DNA of 64,000 nucleotides, taken from assembly GCF_000474215.1 (NCBI RefSeq), contig NZ_BAUC01000016.1, positions 18,066 to 82,065 of the forward strand. The letters are read 5' to 3'. Position numbers and translations under genes: made by a program. This DNA is from Edwardsiella hoshinae NBRC 105699 = ATCC 33379. Its GTDB lineage: Bacteria > Pseudomonadota > Gammaproteobacteria > Enterobacterales > Enterobacteriaceae. Below the pieces are notes generated by a model. It made no database searches. It worked only from the letters and a program-made list of their open reading frames with translations, and was not told where the DNA came from. Position 1 is the first letter of the stretch. Each line of letters opens with the position of its first letter. Below are positions 56,694 to 64,000 of this stretch, piece after piece.

Positions 56694-57326
56694 TCATGGG
56701 CCTGTTGACGCGGGGCCTGCGAGCGGTGTACTCACCATCAGCACCACCTGTCCATCACAGGTGACCGCGGCCCGAGGTTCAGGTAGTTGTTGCGCGATAT
56801 CGGGCAGCGTCACCTTGAGAAAGAAATCCAGTAGGTATTTGTGGCGTTCAACGCCGGAAAGCGCGCCTGAATATTGCCATTGCGCCGCCTCAAAGGTGTG
56901 CCGTGTCACGCCGCCAGAACGCAGCGTGGCGACCGAGCGCCCGGCGACTTCCACCGAGTAGCGATACCCTTCATTGATCGCGGAGAAGGCGACCTGCGCG
57001 TTGGCTTGGGGGGATACGCTGGCGCAGACATAATTATCGCTGAGGATATCCAGCAATAATGGCTGGCCGTTACTCTCACTCAACGCCCGCAGTGCGATCC
57101 CCATCTCCCGGAAGCGCCGGGTCGCGCCATCCCAGGGAATCGTCTGAAAGGACGGGGTATGGCTGATCACCGCTAACGGCATGAGCATACTCTGGCTCAG
57201 ATCGATATCGGCGGTTAGCAGCAGCGTCTCGCTTATCCGTTGGCCATTATTGGTGAGCGACGCCGCCGATGATGCGCCCGCCAGCAGGAGTAATCCTAGG
57301 CTGAGGTAGGGCCTAATTCTTTTCAC
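56694..57326 (-). CDS. CS1-type minor fimbrial subunit
   Basis: A 210-residue secreted protein with a clear signal peptide (MKRIRPYLSLGLLLLAGASSA). The start is taken as GTG at 57326 with GGAG 7 bases upstream; the in-frame TTG at 57341 lacks one. The mature N-terminus, with ISETLLLTADIDLSQ, has the look of CS1-type pilins. Two cysteines (NYVCASVS and AAVTCDGQV) could form a disulfide. It overlaps the end of the usher gene by 14 bp. It is probably a minor pilin or adaptor between shaft and tip. Confidence 0.5.
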   Translation of the reverse strand: MKRIRPYLSLGLLLLAGASSAASLTNNGQRISETLLLTADIDLSQSMLMPLAVISHTPSFQTIPWDGATRRFREMGIALRALSESNGQPLLLDILSDNYVCASVSPQANAQVAFSAINEGYRYSVEVAGRSVATLRSGGVTRHTFEAAQWQYSGALSGVERHKYLLDFFLKVTLPDIAQQLPEPRAAVTCDGQVVLMVSTPLAGPASTGP

Positions 57327-59862
57327 GTTGGCACTCCACAAGGGGTAGGCGAGCGCTGGGTAATGCCGTCGCCGAAGGCAGGGTGGCGCAACTCTCGCCG
57401 CCTGAAAGCAGATGGATCACCCCAGTAGGCTGTAGTTGCAGAATAAACAGCCCCTCCTGTACCCGGCGTACACTGATGCAGCCGGCACCTTCACAGCGCA
57501 ATTGATCGAGGCCCTTGCCGTCGCGCCTGACCAGTATCGCCTGATTGCGTACCGAGAACACCGGGCGTCCGGCATCGAACATTCGTCCCGGCAGCAGATC
57601 CACCTGAAGCCGGTACTGGGACTGGTTGTTATCGAACAGCTTGTCGCTACCGATGAGTCGTCCCTCCAACTGGTAGCGGCTGTAGGCCGGTAGGGCGATG
57701 AGTCGCCCCTCTCCTTGGGCGTAATAGCGGGTATAGCCGTTGGACAGATCTTTTAACGTCAACTGCACCTCGCCGGCGGGTTGGGGCGGTAGGCGCAGGA
57801 TGGCGTTTTGGTTCAGTTCGCGGGTGCTCTGGAATGAGATCCCCTGCGCGGAAACCACCTGGTTGGATTGCAGATCCAGGCTACCCGTCACGCTATGCTG
57901 ATCGCTGGTCAGATAGAGCTGACTACGTGCGTCGACCGGCCCCTGATACGTGCCGCCAACCGAAAGGCTGGTCTGCGGGCCGTCATTGGCAAACTGCTGC
58001 CCCAGCTGTGCGTTGAGCGACCCGTTAGCGCCAAGGCTTTGGGTGTAGTTGAGCATGTTCTGGCTGCGCCAGCGGCCATGGCTCTGTTGTAGATAGTCGC
58101 TGCTTGCCTGTAGGTTGCCGAACGGAACAGAGAGTCCGATATTGACGCTCCAGAGATCGCGGCGCGCGTAATTTACGCCTGCGGTCAGGTTGATCCCCCA
58201 CCACAGGCGGCTGAACAGGGTGAAATTGTAGGTATTGCTATGCTGTGACTGCTCATCAAACCATTGATAGCCCAGTTGTAGGGAGTGATTCGCCGTCAGG
58301 GCAAAACTGTAGTTTGCCAATAGACTGCGGCGTGTCAGGGTTTCGCCAGGATTGTCATCGCGGTAGTCTGCGAGTGGTGACGATGCCAAGACCGCCTCCG
58401 GCGTCACTGCGACATCGCTCTTGTCGACGCCGCGGCGGTTGCGTTGGCGGTAACGCTCTTGGGTGAATTGCAGCGACAGCGGGGAGAGGGTGGCGAGGGC
58501 GTCGCTTTTCAAGTAGCCGTGGTTACCCAGGGTCTGTAGCATCGACAGCGTGGCGTTGCCGCTGCGCCAGTCCGCTCCCAGGCTTCCCAGCCATTCGCGT
58601 CCTTCTCCGCTCACATAGTTCCCCAGGGTAGAGAGGCTCAGGCGCTGACCAACGGGCAAGGTGATGCCCAGTTCGCCCATCCAGTTATTGCCATAATAGT
58701 TGTGCCTGTCCAGATGGGCGGCAGTGATATGGCTGCTCACGCCTTCTAACGCGGGGCCCTCGTTGACGATCAGCAGTGACTGGCTGGAGAAGATCTCATC
58801 ATTCAACCCCTTTATCTGTACCTGAACCTGATAGATCCCGGTCGGTAATGTCTGGTAGGCGAGCGTTCCCCGGCCTGCCGCCACGCTGCGGCGCAGCAAC
58901 AGTTTATCGTTGCGCCATACTTCAAGAACGCCCGGTAGGGGGGCGTAATAGCCGTAGCTGCGATCGTTGCGATCTCGTACCCGTAACTCCGCGGAGTTTC
59001 CCAGCATGACGCCGCTCATTTGGCTGTTGCGAAATAGGCTGCGTTGTGTCGAAGGGTTAAAGTCGTAGCCATTACCGATGGCGCCCAGCTGCGCCTTGGC
59101 CCAACCCCGTTGGAAAATATAATTGAATTCGTTGACATCGAAGCGCCGCTCGCTGCGGGAGGCGTCATATTTCAGGTAACCGCCGGGCAGACCAAGCAGG
59201 CCATAATCGCGGGCATAGAAGCTGTTACCGCTGGTGTAGCGGTTGGCCGACAGGCTGGCGTGGTTGAGCAGCGCCATGTGGCCATGTCCCCCCTGTAGGT
59301 ATTCCACCTGGCGCTCATCGCGGGCAAACCAGGCCGGCGCGAAAAACAGACGTACCCGGCGCGCATAATAGTCGATGACCACGGTCATGCTGTCACTGCT
59401 CACCACACACTGGCTACGGTTCCCCTTACAGCGCTGGTCATGGCTCACCCCCTGCGCCAGCTGTGCCGCGGCCTGACGGGCATACGCCGGTGCCACCCCG
59501 GCTTGCTGTAGGAAACGGATGAGCGCGGCCTCATCGCTGATTTGCACGCTGTCGAGGGCTAGCTCGCCCTCAAAATGCGCTTCGGCCAATTGCGGTATCA
59601 CCAGCACCAGCGTCATGTGTTGAGGGGTTAATATTTTGCTGTAGCGTGAATGCGCTAGCAGTTCTCCCGATGCGAGCGTCATGCCACGCGCCAGGGCCAG
59701 CGTCGCCGTATTGTTGTTGGCGGCCATAGCCAGTTCAGCGGCGGTATTATTGGCTAGCGTCTGTGCCGGCCGAGCAGGATCAGCCCAGGTAACCAGAAAC
59801 AGAAAACCGAACGATAACCATCCCGTTCTTATTTCTATCCGATAGAAACCTAGTGTGATCAT
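57313..59862 (-). CDS. Fimbrial outer-membrane usher (CfaC/CooC-like)
   Basis: An 849-residue outer-membrane usher that receives chaperone-subunit complexes and secretes the fibre. A signal peptide lies at the N-terminus. The long beta-rich middle region with alternating Tyr/Leu/Gln strands is the pore, and the GIYQVQVQIKGLNDEIFSSQSLLIVNEGP stretch (about residues 350-380) is near the plug. The ATG at 59862 is preceded by GAGAGG; the longer frame to 59949 is rejected. Overall features suit the alternate-chaperone (class 5/CS1-type) ushers rather than FimD. Cysteines near CKGNRSQC and the C-terminal CATLP/VECQ are noted. Confidence 0.82.
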   Translation of the reverse strand: MITLGFYRIEIRTGWLSFGFLFLVTWADPARPAQTLANNTAAELAMAANNNTATLALARGMTLASGELLAHSRYSKILTPQHMTLVLVIPQLAEAHFEGELALDSVQISDEAALIRFLQQAGVAPAYARQAAAQLAQGVSHDQRCKGNRSQCVVSSDSMTVVIDYYARRVRLFFAPAWFARDERQVEYLQGGHGHMALLNHASLSANRYTSGNSFYARDYGLLGLPGGYLKYDASRSERRFDVNEFNYIFQRGWAKAQLGAIGNGYDFNPSTQRSLFRNSQMSGVMLGNSAELRVRDRNDRSYGYYAPLPGVLEVWRNDKLLLRRSVAAGRGTLAYQTLPTGIYQVQVQIKGLNDEIFSSQSLLIVNEGPALEGVSSHITAAHLDRHNYYGNNWMGELGITLPVGQRLSLSTLGNYVSGEGREWLGSLGADWRSGNATLSMLQTLGNHGYLKSDALATLSPLSLQFTQERYRQRNRRGVDKSDVAVTPEAVLASSPLADYRDDNPGETLTRRSLLANYSFALTANHSLQLGYQWFDEQSQHSNTYNFTLFSRLWWGINLTAGVNYARRDLWSVNIGLSVPFGNLQASSDYLQQSHGRWRSQNMLNYTQSLGANGSLNAQLGQQFANDGPQTSLSVGGTYQGPVDARSQLYLTSDQHSVTGSLDLQSNQVVSAQGISFQSTRELNQNAILRLPPQPAGEVQLTLKDLSNGYTRYYAQGEGRLIALPAYSRYQLEGRLIGSDKLFDNNQSQYRLQVDLLPGRMFDAGRPVFSVRNQAILVRRDGKGLDQLRCEGAGCISVRRVQEGLFILQLQPTGVIHLLSGGESCATLPSATALPSARLPLVECQREKN

Positions 59863-59905
59863 GCCGATAATCCTCTCTATGTAACGTATGCCATGGCTCC
59901 GCTCA

Positions 59906-60616
59906 TTAGCGTGCAGATTGCAGAGCAATCTCTTTCTGGTAAGCGCCACTGAGCTCAGAAAACGTTACCCGTCCTTGACGGACATTAGCTCCTGAAGGGA
60001 TATCGATAATCCTTTTATTCCCGGGGAGTAATACCGACTCGCCATAGCAGCGCGCTTTGGCTTTTTCTTCGCTGACCCCCTGGCAGAGATCCATTTCAAA
60101 ACGCAGAACCCGCGAGCTCTGGTTATTAAAATGGATCTTCCCGGCGCTCAGCCAGGCCGTCGGCTCCCCCTGGATCGGCAGACTGCCGGGAATGATGTAC
60201 CACGATTTATAGCCTATGGAGATAGCTACATTGTTGTCATGCCGCTGTGCTTGGCGTAGCGCATCGGGAATAAACGAGACACCAATGATCCGATCGAACT
60301 TGGGTGTGCTATTGGCGCGTATTACCGAGACGCGCACCTCGCCTTGCGCATCGATCACCACATCCGGCGGATCGATATAGAGAGGCCAACTTAGGAATGC
60401 CTCGGCGTTAAAGGGGATTTCTTTATATTCTCCTCCTCTCTGGCGTTGGAGTTCACTGAGGGTGATCGAGAGATAAACGGGCTCATTCTCGGGGTTTTTT
60501 AATACAAAGAAACGGTTATTTTCCCCATCCACCTTGAAGAGTGAATCGACACTGAAGGCTAATCCCGGTGGGATAGCGCTTGCCATTAGCAATAAAAAAA
60601 GAGCGCATCTCATCAT
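59906..60616 (-). CDS. Periplasmic fimbrial chaperone (alternate CS1 type)
   Basis: A 236-residue secreted protein with a signal peptide of about 20 residues. The beta-rich mature chain has a first domain rich in strands (NNRFFVLKNPENEPVYLSITL) and a second with FNNQSSRVLRFEMDLCQGV and a cysteine pair. This suits the CblB/CfaA-type chaperones that cap subunits before the usher. The ribosome site is weak; adjacent ATGs at 60616 and 60613 are both possible. It lies between the major pilin and the usher genes, 43 bp from the usher. Confidence 0.75.
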   Translation of the reverse strand: MMRCALFLLLMASAIPPGLAFSVDSLFKVDGENNRFFVLKNPENEPVYLSITLSELQRQRGGEYKEIPFNAEAFLSWPLYIDPPDVVIDAQGEVRVSVIRANSTPKFDRIIGVSFIPDALRQAQRHDNNVAISIGYKSWYIIPGSLPIQGEPTAWLSAGKIHFNNQSSRVLRFEMDLCQGVSEEKAKARCYGESVLLPGNKRIIDIPSGANVRQGRVTFSELSGAYQKEIALQSAR

Positions 60617-60784
60617 CGATAGTATACCGTGATAACTTATTTGGCTTAAATAACACCTGAGCAGCTAATAAAATACACCGTTAATATAGGGTTGAAGTGT
60701 TATATTAATAACGAAACACAGCGCTCAATGGATCATGTTTTCGGCTCGTTTGATAAAAATTACACTCCCGATCACGCCAAGTCC

Positions 60785-61366
60785 TTAACCGTTGCGCGCA
60801 GTAACATCCACCGAAAAAATAATCGGCGTAGAGAAACTGACGCTACTGCCTGGCGTATAACCATCTTGCGCAACTTTGGCATACAGCGCCAGGGACATGG
60901 CGGCCGCGGCATTATTAATATTATTTTGGATGGTGACAGCGTTGCTACTACCTGTTTTCAATGCATTATTGTTGAGTACCACCACGACCTCACCCGCGTT
61001 GGGGGCTGCCAGGGTTTCTTTTAGTGTTAACTGCTTAATTAACCCTGTGCTGACCGGGGGGCTTGCCAGATAGGCCGAGATGCCACTTAGGTTATTCGCG
61101 CTTGTTGCACTGCGGATCTCAAAGGTGGCCGGCGCTTGGGTCACGAGATCCAGCGTGTTATCATCAGCGATAGTCGCCTGTAGTACGATGGGGATGGGGG
61201 TATAATCATTACCCGCTGCATCGGTAAATGACCAGCTGGTGCTCACTACATCGACCGCGGGTATGGTGCCTTGCCAGGTGAATGTGAGTTGACCTTGCGT
61301 TGCGGCGGCTTGCGCAAACAAGGGCGCCATGATTAATGCTAATGCCAAGATACTTTTCTTATGCAT
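60785..61366 (-). CDS. Major fimbrial subunit
   Basis: A 193-residue secreted pilin, first in the operon. A signal peptide MHKKSILALALIMAPLFAQA is followed by a mature chain of about 173 residues rich in Thr, Ala, Asn and Val with no cysteine. This is typical of alternate-type shaft pilins, which lack the disulfide of type 1 pilins. GAGG lies 7 bases before the ATG. An AT-rich promoter region precedes it and a 168-bp gap separates it from the chaperone gene, as expected where the pilin is expressed above the assembly genes. Confidence 0.7.
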   Translation of the reverse strand: MHKKSILALALIMAPLFAQAAATQGQLTFTWQGTIPAVDVVSTSWSFTDAAGNDYTPIPIVLQATIADDNTLDLVTQAPATFEIRSATSANNLSGISAYLASPPVSTGLIKQLTLKETLAAPNAGEVVVVLNNNALKTGSSNAVTIQNNINNAAAAMSLALYAKVAQDGYTPGSSVSFSTPIIFSVDVTARNG

Positions 61367-61836
61367 AAATTCACCTCGATAAAATTAAAATACGATGACG
61401 CTATATCCATTGGACCACTGACGACATCGGCAGGATAAACAAAATAATTTCTTGATACTAATTTAGATTTGGTTTTTAAAAAGTTAAAATAATTCATTTT
61501 ATTTATATTAAACGGTAAAGCTTGCCTTTTTTAATATTAAAATCTACGTTTTTTTATTGTATTTCTCAAGTCGATTTTGCCGTACGAAAGAAAAGCGCGA
61601 GGGCGGTGCTGATAACCGTGTACAAAAGACTCGCCCATTGTTCGTCTAGAGTAATGATGTGCGGATACTGCGAGGAAGCGGTTGATGTATCTCGCCATGA
61701 TCATCACGCCACAGAGAACAAAGACCACGCGACTATGTAACCGCCCGCACTAGCGCGACAGCGTCACAGACCGCTTCGCGTGTGAGAGGGCGCATTCTCC
61801 CCGCGGCATAAACCACTCATCACTCAGGATAGCCAT
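61367..61836. other. AT-rich promoter region of the fimbrial operon
   Basis: 470 bp. The part nearest the pilin gene (61,370-61,570) is strongly AT-rich, a usual H-NS target and promoter setting for fimbriae. Short frames here lack support. I saw no invertible-element repeats flanking it. Confidence 0.4.
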
Positions 61837-62116
61837 ATGGAAGCCCCCCTGAACGCCGCCGTGTCGCTCGGCATCATGGTGTCGGCCGTGTTCGTCGGGC
61901 CACAAGCCGCTACTCGCCCGTTATTACCCTCTGGTGGATAAGCCGAGCGGTAACACGCTGATCTTCCGCGGAACGATCACCGCCATCGACACTCAGAAAC
62001 AGGGGCGACAGTTTTATGAGGTATTACCGGTGACGCAGCTGCTCGCCGGGGCTCAAGCGGCGACGGGACACCGTACGCTGGACAGCGCCTCCGCCAGCCA
62101 TCCGTGGGCGACGCGA
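61837..62116 (+). pseudogene. Possible frameshifted gene remnant
   Basis: An ATG at 61837 with a good AGGA ribosome site starts a 34-codon frame (MEAPLNAAVSLGIMVSAVFVG...) that stops at 61941. The +1 frame is open through the same place and reads on with protein-like sequence (GHKPLLARYYPLVDKPSG, FRGTITAIDTQKQGRQFYEVLPVTQ) until it runs antisense into the 3' end of the GntR gene. A single frameshift near 61,890 would join the two. I do not recognise the product. It could also be chance. Confidence 0.3.
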
Positions 62117-62824
62117 CTAGAGATCAAGGTGGAAATCGACGGAGTCGAAACGCCAATATTCGATATCAATCTGGAGCAGGGTACGCCACATATCGGCGCG
62201 AAACTTCTCCAGCAGGATCGCCGGCGTACTGGTATTGCCACCGATTACCCGGCTGGCGGCGGCGTTGAGGCGGGTGGGTTTGAAGGTGAGATGGCTGATG
62301 ATGGTCTGACGTTGATAATGATGCGACCAGACGTCGGCCAGGCTATTCTCGCCCAGGCAGGCGAGAAAGTCCGGCGCCGTCAGCGGGTTAATATAGCTCT
62401 CATGGTACAGGATGCGGTGGTCCTCCAGCGCGCCCCAGCCGCTGATCCGGTAGAGCCCCTCGACCGGATCGGCCTGTAGCAGTGTCTGGATATGCGTCGG
62501 GGCGTCCCATACTCGAGATTGCGTTAGATAGCCCCAACTGGGGACTCGCCCTTGCTCGATGGCGGCCTGTTTATAGCTGGTGGTGGCGTTAGGGTTATAG
62601 CAAAAACGGGGCTGGGCGACGAACCAGCCGCTGCGATCCTTACGAAAGAGCCTCGCCTCGTTCTCCAGTGCCAGTAGGGCCTGGCGCAGTGTCATGCGTT
62701 TGATGTTCAGCCGTTCGCTTAACGCCCGCTCTGCCGGCAAGCGTTCACCTGCGCCGAAGTATCCCTCATCGATCCATCGGCTAATCTGTGCCTTGGCAAA
62801 CCCAACGTGCGAGGTCATCTCCAT
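62117..62824 (-). CDS. GntR-family (HutC/UTRA) regulator
   Basis: A 235-residue regulator with an N-terminal GntR winged helix (about residues 8-70: ISRWIDEGYFGAGERLPAERALSERLNIKRMTLRQALLALENE). The C-terminal UTRA-type effector domain has LYRISGWGALEDHRILYHESYIN and, near the C-terminus, the conserved-type PAILLEKFRADM. AAGGATGATATC precedes the ATG. Effector and targets are unknown. Its neighbours are a DUF1345 gene and the possible remnant, so context gives little help. Confidence 0.85.
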   Translation of the reverse strand: MEMTSHVGFAKAQISRWIDEGYFGAGERLPAERALSERLNIKRMTLRQALLALENEARLFRKDRSGWFVAQPRFCYNPNATTSYKQAAIEQGRVPSWGYLTQSRVWDAPTHIQTLLQADPVEGLYRISGWGALEDHRILYHESYINPLTAPDFLACLGENSLADVWSHHYQRQTIISHLTFKPTRLNAAASRVIGGNTSTPAILLEKFRADMWRTLLQIDIEYWRFDSVDFHLDL

Positions 62825-62939
62825 GATATCATCCTTTGGTTTACACCAGATTGAGGTACGTTAACGTCGTCTCGGGCGACAGACAAGGGGAATCGAGTGA
62901 GCCCGCCGTCACGGTGGCGTGGACGGCGGCTTCGGAGGG

Positions 62940-63617
62940 TTAAAATAGGCTGGCGCAAACGTTGATCGACAGGCCGAGGATGGTCATGTTGAACACGAAA
63001 GAGATAACCGATTGCAGCAGCACGACTTTGCGCATCTCGCAGGAGCCGACGCAGACATCGGCAGTTTGGGACGCGACGGCGATGGTGAAGGAGAAATACA
63101 TAAAGTCCCAGTAGGAGGGGGCCAGCACCTTATCGGGAAACAGCAGCCAGGGCTCCTCAGTCTGTAGGTTGGCATAGAACAGATGGGCATAGTGCATGGT
63201 AAAGCCCATCGGCAACAACAACCAGGAGGAGAGCAAGGTCGAACCGGTGATGATGAAGTGTAGGATCTTCAGGTGACCGCTGGTTTGCCCGGCAGTGGCG
63301 AGCTCCAGAAAGAGCACCAAGACGCTGACGCAGCAGCCGATGACCACAAAGAAGATCACCATCTTGGCACTCTCATCCTCCAGGCGAGTGATCTTGCGGA
63401 TATCATGCGCTTTACGGTTGATGATCTTGGTCAGTAGAAAGATGATGTAGAGCCAGGCGAATACGTTCCAGGCGAACATCAGGCGAATGGCCGGAGAAAA
63501 GAAAGGCAATAGGCACAAGTAGGTGATACCGGCCATAAACAGGGAAAACAAGAAGCGTGGCCGCCCATGCAGGTAGTGTCTGATCCTTGGGCAACGGTGA
63601 AACAATGGTCTATTCAT
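62940..63617 (-). CDS. DUF1345 inner-membrane protein
   Basis: A 225-residue integral membrane protein with about five hydrophobic segments. The family signature YWDFMYFSFTIAVASQTADVCVGSCEMRKVVLLQSVISFVFNMTILGLSIN is clear, as is TMHYAHLFY in the middle. DUF1345 proteins have no established function. The ATG at 63617 has AGGA and AAGGG upstream. It lies 115 bp upstream of the GntR gene on the same strand. Confidence 0.85.
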   Translation of the reverse strand: MNRPLFHRCPRIRHYLHGRPRFLFSLFMAGITYLCLLPFFSPAIRLMFAWNVFAWLYIIFLLTKIINRKAHDIRKITRLEDESAKMVIFFVVIGCCVSVLVLFLELATAGQTSGHLKILHFIITGSTLLSSWLLLPMGFTMHYAHLFYANLQTEEPWLLFPDKVLAPSYWDFMYFSFTIAVASQTADVCVGSCEMRKVVLLQSVISFVFNMTILGLSINVCASLF

Positions 63618-64000
63618 CCCTTAATTATCCTGCTGGCTGGTAAATAATAATTATTTCATTTTCACTCGGTGAATCGTTTCATTTTAGCAATCTTGCTGCA
63701 TGGGCGAAACGTAACGGGATAAATTCCATGGCCTCGGCCAGTAAGACCGCCACCGGCCTCGGCGGTGCGGGCGTCAGTCCCGCGATCGCCGTCGGCAAGA
63801 CAACGCTCGCTCACGGGGGCGCAAGCATCTCTGCGCACGGTCATGGTGTCTCATTCGGCATGGCTTCGGCGCGTCGCGAAGCGTACGTGATAAACCATTG
63901 GCCCTTAGCCCGCGCACGATTGACAGCCTGGATCAACGGTCACGCACTGTGCGCCCAAGTTGGCTGACGGCAAGGTGGCGGGGTGGCGACAGCTTCATTA
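63618..64000. other. Right-end region without a supported gene
   Basis: 383 bp. Frames on both strands (63662-63844 minus, 63728-63967 plus) are low-complexity, lack ribosome sites and overlap each other, so none is called. Confidence 0.4.

Noticed and set aside
62120..62479. 3' part of the plus-strand frame 61934-62479
   Set aside because: It is antisense to the well-supported GntR/UTRA gene, so only the part before 62117 is considered as a possible remnant.
63728..63967. 79-residue plus-strand frame at the right end
   Set aside because: Gly/Ala/Ser low complexity, no ribosome site, overlapped by a frame on the other strand.

Overview
The window reads as chromosomal DNA of an enterobacterium (Enterobacterales). 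Gene content, operon order and protein lengths match Escherichia coli homologues closely (modABC-ybhA, bioA/bioBFCD, uvrB, dusC, pbpG, yedI, ybiT, eco, leuE, cstA-ybdD-yjiA, mltB, ygaVP). G+C is moderately high, and several accessory blocks are not in E. coli K-12. The mix of an N-acetylgalactosamine PTS cluster with a sulfatase and a CS1-like fimbrial operon makes an Edwardsiella-like (Hafniaceae) host my best guess. That assignment is inference from gene content only.

Layout. 1-3.5 kb: ydcF and the molybdate transporter modABC behind a ModE-type operator. 3.5-6.1 kb: ybhA phosphatase and a periplasmic gamma-glutamyltranspeptidase on the minus strand. 6.2-11.4 kb: divergent biotin genes bioA and bioBFCD with two BirA-type operators between them. 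11.4-19 kb: uvrB (DnaA boxes upstream, no canonical SOS box seen), a VF530-family gene, dusC, an EamA exporter, pbpG and yedI.

19.2-33.9 kb is the most interesting block. It is a one-strand amino-sugar cluster: agaR, kbaZ, agaS, a mannose-family PTS (agaVWEF), agaA, a cytoplasmic GH88/GH105-type unsaturated uronyl hydrolase, an anaerobic sulfatase-maturating radical-SAM enzyme, a periplasmic Cys-type sulfatase, a DUF2264-like protein, the tagatose-bisphosphate aldolase kbaY and a DJ-1/PfpI protein. Together they suggest periplasmic desulfation of a uronate-GalNAc oligosaccharide, PTS uptake with phosphorylation, cytoplasmic removal of the unsaturated uronate, then deacetylation, deamination/isomerisation and aldol cleavage. 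Strong hairpin terminators divide the block, and CTTTC/GAAAG motifs recur at its promoters.

34-49.7 kb: yajD, a chemoreceptor, a LysR regulator, ybiT, ecotin, a MarA/SoxS-type regulator, leuE, small ORFs, the cstA-ybdD-yjiA carbon-starvation operon, mltB and the sulfur-related ygaVP pair behind a large symmetric operator. 49.7-54.9 kb: a two-gene operon joining a pyruvate:flavodoxin/ferredoxin oxidoreductase (nifJ) to a GltD-like flavoprotein. 55.5-61.4 kb: a five-gene chaperone-usher fimbrial operon of CS1/CFA-like (alternate chaperone) type. 61.4-64 kb: a possible gene remnant, a GntR/UTRA regulator, a DUF1345 membrane protein and a final stretch with no convincing gene. I saw no tRNA, rRNA, CRISPR array, insertion sequence or prophage.
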